Below, one piece after another: positions 1-6,148 of a stretch of DNA of 12,350 nucleotides (within the stretch, counting starts at the first letter, position 1; the number at the start of each line of letters is the position of its first letter). The notes under the pieces were generated by a model. The model did not search any database. It was given only the letters and a program-made list of their open reading frames with translations, and was not told the origin of the DNA. A program made the position numbers and the translations under genes. Source of the DNA: Flavobacteriales bacterium UBA4474. Its GTDB lineage: Bacteria; Bacteroidota; Bacteroidia; Flavobacteriales_D; Sanyastnellaceae. The stretch lies in the NCBI GenBank assembly GCA_002389295.1, contig DGOE01000003.1, forward strand, positions 1 through 12,350, written 5' to 3'.

Positions 1-391
1 CGTCAAGCGCCTGCTCGAAAAAGGTGTGAATCCACTGGAGGCCAAGGTGCTCGTCATGGGCGTCACTTTCAAGGAAAATGTAGCGGATATCCGGAATTCC
101 AAGGTCTTTGATGTGATCCGGGAACTGCGCTCATTCAATGTGGACATGGACGTGGTCGACCCCTTTGCCTCGCCGGGTCAAGTGGACCGCGAATACGGCG
201 TTCAACTTACCGAAGCCCCCGCGGAGGCGGCGTACGATGCGGTCATCGTGGCCGTGAACCACAGGGATTACGTCAGCTACGACGCCAGTTCCTTCCGCCG
301 CTTGTTCAAGAACCCCGACAACGGATTCCTGGTCGACATCAAGGGCATCTACCGCCACCTTTCCGGCGACCTCAACTACTGGAGCTTCTGA
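1..391 (+). CDS. UDP-sugar 6-dehydrogenase, C-terminal part (TviB/WbpA/WbpO-like), 5' partial
   Basis: This is the last 129 codons of a gene that starts left of the window; the open frame runs from base 2 without a start. The visible part is the C-terminal UDP-binding domain of nucleotide-sugar dehydrogenases, which oxidise C6 of a UDP-hexose or UDP-N-acetylhexosamine to the uronic acid with NAD+. The family segment with conserved Lys, Asn, Asp and Arg (GVTFKENVADIRNS, visible residues 20-33) is present, followed by a VDPFA strand and the DIKGI motif near the end. The EYG and AVNHRDY segments resemble the TviB/WbpA/WbpO subgroup acting on UDP-GlcNAc or UDP-GalNAc more than UDP-glucose dehydrogenase, but the substrate cannot be fixed from this fragment. 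The full family length is about 430 residues, so some 300 are missing. It lies one base upstream of rfbB, in a surface-polysaccharide context. The GTG at 26 is internal, not a start. Confidence 0.88.
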   Translation, partial: VKRLLEKGVNPLEAKVLVMGVTFKENVADIRNSKVFDVIRELRSFNVDMDVVDPFASPGQVDREYGVQLTEAPAEAAYDAVIVAVNHRDYVSYDASSFRRLFKNPDNGFLVDIKGIYRHLSGDLNYWSF

Positions 392-392
392 C

Positions 393-1475
393 ATGGCTAC
401 ACGCACGCACCAACCTCACGTCCTCCTCGTCACAGGCGGCGCCGGATTCATCGGTTCCCACGTGGTGCGCCGCTGGGTGACCCGCCATCCCGACGTGCGG
501 GTCATCAACCTCGATGCCCTCACCTATGCGGGCAACCTGGCCAACCTCAAGGACCTTGAAGGGGCGGCCAACCACCGCTTCGTCAAAATGGACATCCGCA
601 ATACGGAGGGGGTCACGGCCCTGATGCGGGAGGAAAAAGTCGATGCGGTGATGCACCTCGCCGCGGAAAGCCACGTGGACCGCAGCATCTCCGGACCGAT
701 GGCTTTTTTGGAAACCAACATCATGGGCACGGCCTCCATGTTGTCCGCCGCACGCAGCGCCTGGACCGATTCCGAAGGCGGGTTCGAAGGCAAGCGCTTT
801 CACCACGTCTCCACCGATGAAGTCTATGGCTCCTTGGGCGCGGAGGGCTTCTTTACCGAAGACACCGCCTACGATCCCCGGAGTCCTTACAGCTCCTCCA
901 AGGCCGCGAGCGACCACATCGTTCGGGCTTGGCATCACACGTATGGCATGCCTGTGGTGTTGTCCAATTGCTCCAACAATTACGGCTCTTTTCAATTTCC
1001 GGAGAAGCTGATTCCGCTCTTCATCCGCAATGCCGTCCAGAAGAACCCCCTTCCGGTATACGGACAGGGCGTAAACGTGCGCGACTGGCTGTGGGTCGAG
1101 GATCACGCCGCTGCACTCGAGGTCATCCTCACGACGGGGGCCAACGGGGAGACCTACAACATCGGGGGGGAGAACGAGTGGCGCAACATCGACCTCATTC
1201 GCCTCATGTGCCGCCAGCTCGACGAAAAGCTCGGCCGTACCGCCGGCGAGACGGAGCAGCTCATCACCTACGTGCAGGACCGTGCCGGCCACGACATGCG
1301 CTACGCCATCGACCCCACCAAACTGAGGGAAGACCTCGGCTGGCGGCCGTCGATCACCTTCGAAGAAGGCCTGGCCAAAACCATTGACTGGTACTTGGCC
1401 AACGACACCTGGCTCGGGGAGGTCACCAGCGGTGCCTACCGGGACTATTACGACCAACAATACGGCGACCGCTGA
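393..1475 (+). CDS. rfbB: dTDP-glucose 4,6-dehydratase
   Basis: Converts dTDP-glucose to dTDP-4-keto-6-deoxyglucose, the second step toward dTDP-L-rhamnose and related deoxysugars, in the cytoplasm. The 360-residue product is an extended short-chain dehydrogenase of normal length. It shows the NAD-binding TGGAGFIG (residues 14-21), the catalytic Thr-Asp-Glu of STDEVYG (T141, D142, E143), the YxxxK pair Y166/K170, the SNNYG segment (194-198) and the C-terminal DRAGHDMRYAID block (296-307), which is typical of RfbB/RmlB. The ATG lies one base after the upstream stop, and its own stop overlaps the next gene's start by one base, so the three genes are probably co-transcribed. The partner genes rfbA, rfbC and rfbD are not in the window. 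No Shine-Dalgarno sequence is obvious. The product probably feeds O-antigen or exopolysaccharide synthesis, which is inferred from the neighbours. Confidence 0.97.
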   Translation: MATRTHQPHVLLVTGGAGFIGSHVVRRWVTRHPDVRVINLDALTYAGNLANLKDLEGAANHRFVKMDIRNTEGVTALMREEKVDAVMHLAAESHVDRSISGPMAFLETNIMGTASMLSAARSAWTDSEGGFEGKRFHHVSTDEVYGSLGAEGFFTEDTAYDPRSPYSSSKAASDHIVRAWHHTYGMPVVLSNCSNNYGSFQFPEKLIPLFIRNAVQKNPLPVYGQGVNVRDWLWVEDHAAALEVILTTGANGETYNIGGENEWRNIDLIRLMCRQLDEKLGRTAGETEQLITYVQDRAGHDMRYAIDPTKLREDLGWRPSITFEEGLAKTIDWYLANDTWLGEVTSGAYRDYYDQQYGDR

Positions 1476-2239
1476 TGGGTTGGCTCTCCCGGTTGTTTGG
1501 AGGCAAGGAGCAAGCGGAACGCCAAGAGCGTGAGCCGATCGACCTTTCCGTTTTTGGCTATGACTATCACAGCCACATGGTGCCGGGTGTGGACGACGGT
1601 GCGCCGGACCTCGAAGCCTCAATGGAAATGATCGACGCGCTGGTCTCCCTTGGCTATCGCGGCGCGGTCACGACGCCACACATCATGGCGGGCATGTACC
1701 CGAACAGCCCTGAAACGCTGCGGGGCCCTTTCGAAAAGCTGAAAGCGGCGGTGGCAGAGCGGCATCCAGCGTTCAAATTGGCGCTGGGCGCGGAATATTT
1801 CTTGGACCACACCCTCCTTGATGCCGTGCAATCCGACCAGGAGTTGCTCGCTCCTGGAGGGCGCCTGCTTTTCGAGCTGGCTTTTGCCGCACCGCCGGAT
1901 ACCGCATTGCTCCAAGAGTTCCTGTTTGAAGCCCAAGTGAAGGGACTCAAGCCCGTGATGGCCCACGTCGAGCGCTACGCCTATTGGCACAACGAGTTGG
2001 AGCGGTTTGAAGAATGGAAGGAGCAGGGGGTGATTCTCCAGGTCAATGCCGCCTCCTTGGCGGGTGCCTACGGACCAGAAACCCAAGAGGCCGCCGTCAC
2101 CTGCATCGAGAAAGGATGGGTTGGCATCCTCGGAACGGATGCGCATGGGATGCGGCACATCGATGCACTGCACGCCTCCCGAACGCATGCTGCCGTCCAT
2201 GCGCTGGCCGAAACGGCCTTGAACCCCAAGCTGTTCTGA
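1475..2239 (+). CDS. CpsB/YwqE-type PHP-fold phosphatase (capsule-associated tyrosine phosphatase)
   Basis: A 254-residue protein of the polymerase-and-histidinol-phosphatase (PHP) fold. Metal-ligand motifs occur in the family order: DYHSH (residues 30-34), VPGVDDGA (37-43), TPH (67-69), GAE (105-107), AHVER (163-167) and TDAH (221-224). This set matches CpsB/YwqE/CapC, manganese-dependent protein-tyrosine phosphatases that dephosphorylate the autokinase controlling capsule or exopolysaccharide chain export. The ATG at 1475 shares one base with the rfbB stop (TGATG), suggesting coupled translation and a polysaccharide role. The first 25 or so residues are polar and not conserved in the fold. 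No signal peptide is seen, so it is cytoplasmic. Its partner tyrosine kinase (Wzc type) is not in the window. The stop abuts the stop of the convergent ferredoxin gene with no base between. The fold is certain; the substrate is inferred from family and context. Confidence 0.88.
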   Translation: MGWLSRLFGGKEQAERQEREPIDLSVFGYDYHSHMVPGVDDGAPDLEASMEMIDALVSLGYRGAVTTPHIMAGMYPNSPETLRGPFEKLKAAVAERHPAFKLALGAEYFLDHTLLDAVQSDQELLAPGGRLLFELAFAAPPDTALLQEFLFEAQVKGLKPVMAHVERYAYWHNELERFEEWKEQGVILQVNAASLAGAYGPETQEAAVTCIEKGWVGILGTDAHGMRHIDALHASRTHAAVHALAETALNPKLF

Positions 2240-2566
2240 TCAGCCCACTGGGGCCAGGCGGATGACCATGCCCTCCAGGCTGTCGGCCAGCTGGATTTGG
2301 CAGCCGAGTCGGCTCTCGTCCTTGACGTGGAAGGCCTCATCGAGCATGTCTTCCTCGTTGTCCGACTTCTCCGGCAGGCTGTCGGCGTGGGTGCTCTCCA
2401 CGTAGCAATGGCAGCTGGCGCACATGGCCATGCCACCGCAGGTGCCCTCCACCGGGAGTTCGGCACTCTTGCACAGCTCCATGACGTTCATGTTCATGTC
2501 GGTGGGGGCCTCCAGCTCATGCGGATTGCCCTCGCGGTCAATGACGGTGACGCGGATGATGGACAT
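2240..2566 (-). CDS. 2Fe-2S ferredoxin (adrenodoxin/Isc-Fdx type)
   Basis: A 108-residue ferredoxin, probably a cytoplasmic one-electron carrier. Four candidate cluster ligands follow the adrenodoxin-type spacing: C43, C49, C52 and C89 (five, two and 36 residues between). The region after the third ligand is acidic (EKSDNEEDMLDE, 66-77), as in ferredoxins that dock basic reductases, and the last ligand is in SRLGCQI, a hallmark of this subgroup. Two extra cysteines, C32 and C54, are present; C54 is only two residues after C52. The ATG comes two bases after the stop of the ferredoxin reductase gene, so the two almost certainly form one transcript and probably a redox pair. It is the last gene of the six-gene minus-strand array. 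Adrenodoxin-type ferredoxins commonly supply electrons for iron-sulfur cluster assembly, which fits the nearby mrp and NifU-like genes. Confidence 0.93.
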   Translation of the reverse strand: MSIIRVTVIDREGNPHELEAPTDMNMNVMELCKSAELPVEGTCGGMAMCASCHCYVESTHADSLPEKSDNEEDMLDEAFHVKDESRLGCQIQLADSLEGMVIRLAPVG

Positions 2567-2568
2567 GC

Positions 2569-3576
2569 TCAGAATCCGTTGACCCCGTTGACCGTCGTGT
2601 ACTTGAGCACGAGGTTCTTATCGGGGTAAATGCGCTTGAAGGCACTCTGCACCATCAATGTGGCTTCGTGGAAGCCGCAGAGGATGAGCTTGAGTTTGCC
2701 TGGATAAGTGTTGATGTCGCCAATGGCGTAGATGCCATCCACGCTTGTGCTGTAGTCAAAGGTGTCGACTTCGATGGCGTTCTTGGAGATGTTGAGGTTC
2801 CAATCCGCAATGGGGCCCAGCTTTGGGCTGAGGCCGAACAGCGGTACCCAGTGATCGGTCTCTACTGTGATTTCTCCCTCGGTCTTGTGCTTGACCGTGA
2901 TGGCCTGGAGGTGTTCCTCGCCGGCCACGCCCACAACTTCTCCGTTGGTGAGCAATCGGATCTTGCCTTCAGCGGCCAAATCAAGCACCTTCTGTACGCT
3001 GTCGGGGTGCCCGCGGAAGCCTTCCCGGCGGTGCACCAAGGTGACCTCGGAAGCCACGCCGTCGGCCAAGAAATTGGTCCAATCGAGGGCACTGTCTCCG
3101 CCGCCGCTGATCACCACCTTCTTGCCGCGGTAGAATTCGGGATCCTTGATGATGTACTCGACGCCATGGTCCTCATAATCTTCGAGCCTCTCCACTGGAG
3201 GTTTGCGGGGTTCGAAGCATCCGAGCCCGCCTGCGATCGCGATGATGGGTGCACGGTGCACGGTGCCGCGGTTGGTGGTCACCACGAATTGACCCTCCTC
3301 GTCCTTGATGATGGTCTCCGCGCGCTCACCCAGCGTGAACCCCGGCTTGAATGGTGCCGCCTGCGCCATCAACTGGTCCACCAGGTCACCGGCGAGGATT
3401 TCCGGATAGGCCGGAATATCAAAAATGGGCTTCTTGGGGTAAATCTCAGCGCATTGACCCCCGGCCTGAGGCAAGGCGTCAATCAGGTGGCACTTGAGCT
3501 TGAGCAGCCCGGCTTCGAAGACGGTAAACAACCCGCAAGGGCCTGCACCGATGATGAGGATGTCCGTTTGGATCAT
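2569..3576 (-). CDS. Ferredoxin-NADP+ reductase, thioredoxin-reductase-like (YumC type)
   Basis: A 335-residue FAD and NAD(P)H flavoprotein. The FAD-binding GAGPCG is at residues 10-15, the second Rossmann motif GGGDSA at 158-163, the NADP-phosphate-contacting HRR at 182-184 and the second FAD motif GIYAIGDI at 281-288. The redox CxxC of thioredoxin reductase, normally just before GGGDSA, is missing, which is diagnostic of the TrxR-like ferredoxin-NADP+ reductases. The tail KYTTVNGVNGF is typical of Bacteroidota members. I chose the ATG at 3576 because the family starts just before TDILIIGAG. The longer alternative at 3606 adds ten unconserved residues and would run through a promoter-like box (3591-3598). 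The next gene is a ferredoxin two bases away, its likely electron partner. The direction in vivo, NADPH to ferredoxin, is inferred. Confidence 0.9.
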   Translation of the reverse strand: MIQTDILIIGAGPCGLFTVFEAGLLKLKCHLIDALPQAGGQCAEIYPKKPIFDIPAYPEILAGDLVDQLMAQAAPFKPGFTLGERAETIIKDEEGQFVVTTNRGTVHRAPIIAIAGGLGCFEPRKPPVERLEDYEDHGVEYIIKDPEFYRGKKVVISGGGDSALDWTNFLADGVASEVTLVHRREGFRGHPDSVQKVLDLAAEGKIRLLTNGEVVGVAGEEHLQAITVKHKTEGEITVETDHWVPLFGLSPKLGPIADWNLNISKNAIEVDTFDYSTSVDGIYAIGDINTYPGKLKLILCGFHEATLMVQSAFKRIYPDKNLVLKYTTVNGVNGF

Positions 3577-3590
3577 GATCAATTTCGCGG

Positions 3591-3598
3591 CGAAGGTA
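3591..3598 (-). promoter_or_regulatory. Bacteroidota -7-like box (TACCTTCG) before the ferredoxin reductase
   Basis: On the minus strand TACCTTCG (one base from TAnnTTTG) ends 14 bases before the chosen ATG at 3576. A TTG at 3623-3621 lies 22 bases upstream, within the reported range for this promoter class. It lies in the longest gap of the array, so reductase and ferredoxin may have their own promoter. It also argues against the ATG at 3606. Confidence 0.42.
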
Positions 3599-3643
3599 GT
3601 TTCCATGGCGCCTGCCTTGGCAACAATGGCAAAGCGGTCGTGT

Positions 3644-3916
3644 TCAACCCAACGCCGAAGAGGGCATGTTCACGGCAACCACACGCTCGACTTCGGGTAC
3701 GACCCGCCTTACCGCCTCTTCCACGCCCGCCCGCATGGTCATGGCCGCTTGGGCGCAATGCGCACAAGCCCCTTGAAGCTCCACCTCCACCACGAGGTCT
3801 TCCCTGACGGCCAACACCTTGATGTCGCCTCCATCCGAACGCAAGAAGGGCCTGAGTTCGTCGAGGGCGCGGTCGATGCGGGCCTTCAAATCAGCGGATT
3901 CAGCAGCGGCGTTCAT
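3644..3916 (-). CDS. NifU C-terminal-domain iron-sulfur scaffold protein
   Basis: A 90-residue stand-alone NifU C-terminal (Nfu-type) domain. The signature RPFLRSDGGDI is at residues 22-32 and the cluster-binding pair C51 and C54 is in GACAHCAQ. Such proteins hold a transient 4Fe-4S or 2Fe-2S cluster, usually bridged between two subunits, and pass it to apo-enzymes in the cytosol. The ATG overlaps the mrp stop by four bases (ATGA, 3913-3916), so translation is probably coupled to mrp, another Fe-S carrier. This pairing is informative because this Mrp has no CxxC of its own. A short acidic N-terminal helix precedes the domain. The length is complete for a single-domain member, not a truncated full-length NifU. 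The stop is followed by 67 bases before the reductase start, the longest gap in this array. Confidence 0.9.
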   Translation of the reverse strand: MNAAAESADLKARIDRALDELRPFLRSDGGDIKVLAVREDLVVEVELQGACAHCAQAAMTMRAGVEEAVRRVVPEVERVVAVNMPSSALG

Positions 3917-5043
3917 GACGGTGAATTTACGGCGGCAGTCGGTGGGGACCCACCCACCGGTGCATCCGCGAGTGCATCCAACATGCGGTCGGTCAGCGCG
4001 GCGATGGCCTTGGCCGCCTCTGTGCCCTCCTGCAGTGCGGCAGGCCTTCCCACATCGCCCGCCTCTCGGATGGCTTGAACCAGGGGCAACTCCCCCAAAA
4101 AGGGCGTTCCCGATGCCTCAGCGTAGCGCTTGACCCCGTCACGGCCAAACAAGTGGTACTTGCGGTCCGGCAAGTCTGGCGGCGTGAAATAGGCCATGTT
4201 TTCGACCAGTCCCAACACCGGCACATTGATGCTGTCGAGCTGAAACATGGACACGCCCTTCCGCGCGTCGGCCAAAGCGATGTCCTGTGGCGTACTGACC
4301 ACGACCACACCGCTCAAAGGCACGAGCTGCACCAAACTGAGGTGCACATCGCCGGTCCCCGGGGGCAGGTCAATGAGCATGTAGTCGAGCGTACCCCAAT
4401 CCCCATCGGTAAAGAGCTGTCCCAGCGCCTTTGACGCCATCGGACCGCGCCACACGATGGCCTGGTCGGGGTCGGCAAAGAACCCGATGCTCAGCAGCTT
4501 GACCCCATGGGCTTCCACGGGGCCGATCATGGCCTTGCCGGCTTTCTCGACGGGCTGTGGCTTTTCGCGGACCACATCAAACATGGTGGGCATGCTGGGC
4601 CCATGGATGTCGGCATCGACGAGCCCCACGCTGTGGCCGCGTCGCGCGAGTTCCACGGCGATGTTGGCCGTCACGGTGCTTTTGCCGACGCCGCCTTTGC
4701 CGCTGGCAACGGCGATGATGTGCTTGACACCTGGCAGGACTTTGCGGGTCTCCACCGTGCGCTCATTGCTGCCGAGGGGCACGACTTCGACCGTACACGC
4801 AATCTCTACCCCCTGGCGCGTGCCGAGTTTCTCCATGGCGAATTCCACGGCTTCCCTCATGCGCTGGCGGGCGTGCATGGCGGGACTGCTGGTCTTGATC
4901 CTGAGTTTGACCGCCCAGCCTCCTTCCGTTTCCTCTGCGGAGAGCACTTCAGCCAATTCGAGGGTGACAAGGTCTTTGCCCAATTCGGGTTCTACGACGC
5001 CTCCCAAAGCGTCCAAGATGATGTCCGTGGTCAATGCTCCCAT
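3913..5043 (-). CDS. mrp: Mrp/NBP35-family iron-sulfur carrier ATPase (ApbC-like)
   Basis: A 376-residue protein. Residues 1 to about 90 form the MIP18/DUF59 domain. The P-loop ATPase domain follows, with the deviant Walker A SGKGGVGKST (114-123), switch DADIHGPS (143-150) and LIDLPPGTGD (223-232). Mrp proteins bind and transfer 4Fe-4S clusters to target enzymes in an ATP-dependent way. Unlike the ApbC/Nbp35 pattern, the region after ENMAYF (281-286), where a CxxC normally lies, reads TPPDLPDRKY with no cysteine. The only cysteine in the whole protein is C83. Bacteroidota Mrps are known to me to lack this pair. The gene starts three bases after the upstream gene's stop and overlaps the NifU-like gene by four bases, so cluster chemistry may depend on that partner (inference). 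The last 16 or so residues are a proline- and serine-rich unconserved tail. Confidence 0.95.
   Translation of the reverse strand: MGALTTDIILDALGGVVEPELGKDLVTLELAEVLSAEETEGGWAVKLRIKTSSPAMHARQRMREAVEFAMEKLGTRQGVEIACTVEVVPLGSNERTVETRKVLPGVKHIIAVASGKGGVGKSTVTANIAVELARRGHSVGLVDADIHGPSMPTMFDVVREKPQPVEKAGKAMIGPVEAHGVKLLSIGFFADPDQAIVWRGPMASKALGQLFTDGDWGTLDYMLIDLPPGTGDVHLSLVQLVPLSGVVVVSTPQDIALADARKGVSMFQLDSINVPVLGLVENMAYFTPPDLPDRKYHLFGRDGVKRYAEASGTPFLGELPLVQAIREAGDVGRPAALQEGTEAAKAIAALTDRMLDALADAPVGGSPPTAAVNSPS
3922..3929 (-). promoter_or_regulatory. Promoter-like box (TAAATTCA) before the NifU-like gene
   Basis: TAAATTCA on the minus strand lies inside the last codons of mrp and ends five bases before the NifU-like ATG. 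It is identical, with its flanking G and C, to the box before tadA. No upstream TTG element is visible, and the gene already overlaps mrp, so this may be an internal promoter or a chance match. Confidence 0.28.
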
Positions 5044-5046
5044 GGG

Positions 5047-5442
5047 TCAAAGTTCGGTGTTGGGGTCCCAGAACCGCTCGGTGAAGTCCACCACGCGGTC
5101 ACCGTCCACTTTGACACCTTCGGATTCAAGCCTTTCCGCCATGGTTGTGGGGGTCGGAAAGTGCATTCTGCCAGACAACAATCCGAGGCGGTTCACCACC
5201 CTGTGGGCTGGAACGGCAGCGGCGTCCGGGTGGGCCTCCAGTGCCCGGTTCATGGCCCACCCCACCATGCGGCTTGCCCGCGCCGCCCCCAGATAGCGGG
5301 CAATGGCCCCATAACTCGTGACCCTGCCCTTTGGGATGAGCCGTGCCACCGCGTGAACGTCGCGCTCAAAGTCCCCGGATCCCGGCCGTGCGGTGGGTCC
5401 ATGGGCGCCCTCTTTCAAGTGTGGGTCTGCTTGGCTTGCCAT
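5047..5442 (-). CDS. Alkyltransferase-like protein (MGMT-family, no active-site cysteine)
   Basis: A 131-residue protein with the DNA-binding domain of O6-methylguanine-DNA methyltransferase. Landmarks are the VTSYGAIARYLG helix region (41-52), ASRMVGWAMN (56-65) and the active-site region VPAHRVVNR (77-85). The catalytic PCHR is here PAHR, with Ala79 encoded by GCC, and the protein has no cysteine at all. It therefore cannot take up an alkyl group and belongs to the alkyltransferase-like (ATL) proteins, which bind O6-alkylguanine, flip it out and mark it for nucleotide excision repair. The start is either GTG at 5445 or the next codon, ATG at 5442. I prefer ATG, which overlaps the trmB stop by one base (TGATG). 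It lies three bases before mrp. Many genomes label such genes methyltransferase, which would be misleading here. Confidence 0.9.
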   Translation of the reverse strand: MASQADPHLKEGAHGPTARPGSGDFERDVHAVARLIPKGRVTSYGAIARYLGAARASRMVGWAMNRALEAHPDAAAVPAHRVVNRLGLLSGRMHFPTPTTMAERLESEGVKVDGDRVVDFTERFWDPNTEL

Positions 5443-6125
5443 CACACGCGGGTCCTGAGGTAGTGGATTTTTTTGCCTTCTTCAAGCCAGCGCTGCTCAT
5501 AGAAGGTGCGGATGTTCAGCACATCGGCAAAGGCAGGGTCCACCCTGTGGACCAAATCGGCATAGACGTCTTGGGAATCCTCGAGGACCTCGAAGCCAGC
5601 GCCGATCCAACCCTCCTTGGAGAGGGCATAGAGCAGTGGACTGTCGCTCTTGATGTGCACGAGCCCTCCGGGCACCATGAATTCCCGGTATCGCTGGAGG
5701 AAAACCTCCGAGGTGATGCGCTTGGTCCCCTTCTCGTCCTTGGGTTGTGGGTCGGAGAACGTGAGCCAAATCTCATGCACTTCCCCGGCCGCAAAAAAAT
5801 GGTGGACAAACTCAATTTTGGTGCGCAGGAAAGCGACGTTGTTCAACCCTTCTTCCTGGCTCGTCTTGGCCCCACGCCAAAAACGGTGCCCCTTGATGTC
5901 CACCCCAATGAAATTGCGCTCGGGATGCCTGCGGGCCAAGCCCACGGTATACTCGCCCTTTCCGCAGCCCAATTCGAGGGTAATGGGGTGGTCATTGCCA
6001 AAGACAGATTCCGCCCATTGGCCCTTGTTCAGGCCCCCACCGCCCGCAATGGCCTTGATGTCCGGTTCGAACACGTGGGTAAATCCCGCATTCTCCTTCC
6101 ATTTCCGGAGCTTGTCCTTGCCCAT
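5442..6125 (-). CDS. trmB: tRNA (guanine-N7-)-methyltransferase (m7G46)
   Basis: Methylates N7 of G46 in the variable loop of tRNAs using S-adenosylmethionine. The 227-residue product shows the SAM-binding ELGCGKGEYT (51-60), the acidic VDIKGHR end of strand 2 (75-81) and the TrmB signature FSDPQPKDEKGTKRIT (123-138), which carries the catalytic and tRNA-contacting residues. A basic N-terminus (MGKDKLRKWK) fits RNA binding. Length is normal. The ATG at 6125 lies six bases after a TAATTTCG box on the minus strand, so the gene probably heads the six-gene array and has a very short leader. It is divergent from a glycosyltransferase gene starting 20 bases away, and both starts sit in the arms of an inverted repeat. 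Its stop overlaps the start of the next gene. Confidence 0.96.
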   Translation of the reverse strand: MGKDKLRKWKENAGFTHVFEPDIKAIAGGGGLNKGQWAESVFGNDHPITLELGCGKGEYTVGLARRHPERNFIGVDIKGHRFWRGAKTSQEEGLNNVAFLRTKIEFVHHFFAAGEVHEIWLTFSDPQPKDEKGTKRITSEVFLQRYREFMVPGGLVHIKSDSPLLYALSKEGWIGAGFEVLEDSQDVYADLVHRVDPAFADVLNIRTFYEQRWLEEGKKIHYLRTRV

Positions 6126-6148
6126 GAGGGGCGAAATTACGCCTCATG
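6123..6148. repeat. Inverted repeat between divergent starts of trmB and the glycosyltransferase
   Basis: The left arm CATGAGGGGCG (6123-6133) pairs with the right arm CGCCTCATG (6140-6148), with two unpaired G in the left arm and AAATTA between them. The outermost triplets of the arms are the start codons of trmB (read leftward) and of the glycosyltransferase (read rightward), so both genes have the same CCTC immediately before ATG. The symmetry extends imperfectly a few bases outward. The trmB promoter-like box (6132-6139) lies in the centre. It could be an operator acting on both genes, a promoter dyad, or chance. The repeat is plain in the sequence; its function is not known. Confidence 0.6.
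6132..6139 (-). promoter_or_regulatory. Bacteroidota -7-type box (TAATTTCG) before trmB
   Basis: On the minus strand TAATTTCG differs by one base from the Bacteroidota consensus TAnnTTTG and ends six bases before the trmB ATG. This is the head of a six-gene array, where a promoter is needed. I find no convincing TTTG or TTG element at the expected upstream distance, so the call rests on the box and its position. Confidence 0.5.

Noticed and set aside
372..1622. 416-codon minus-strand open frame opposite rfbB
   Set aside because: It is antisense to an unmistakable rfbB, with an Arg/Pro/Val-rich product and no family motifs; long shadow frames are expected in GC-rich DNA.
2206..2218. GGCCG/CGGCC stem with AAA loop near the end of the CpsB-type gene as a terminator
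   Set aside because: It is a five-base stem inside coding sequence, followed by only two T on the plus strand; it is likely chance in GC-rich DNA.
3577..3606. Ten-residue N-terminal extension of the ferredoxin reductase (ATG at 3606)
   Set aside because: The residues are not conserved in the family and a promoter-like box lies inside them; ATG 3576 fits the family start.
2668..3807. 379-codon plus-strand frame opposite the ferredoxin reductase and NifU-like genes
   Set aside because: It covers two recognised genes on the other strand and has no recognisable domain.
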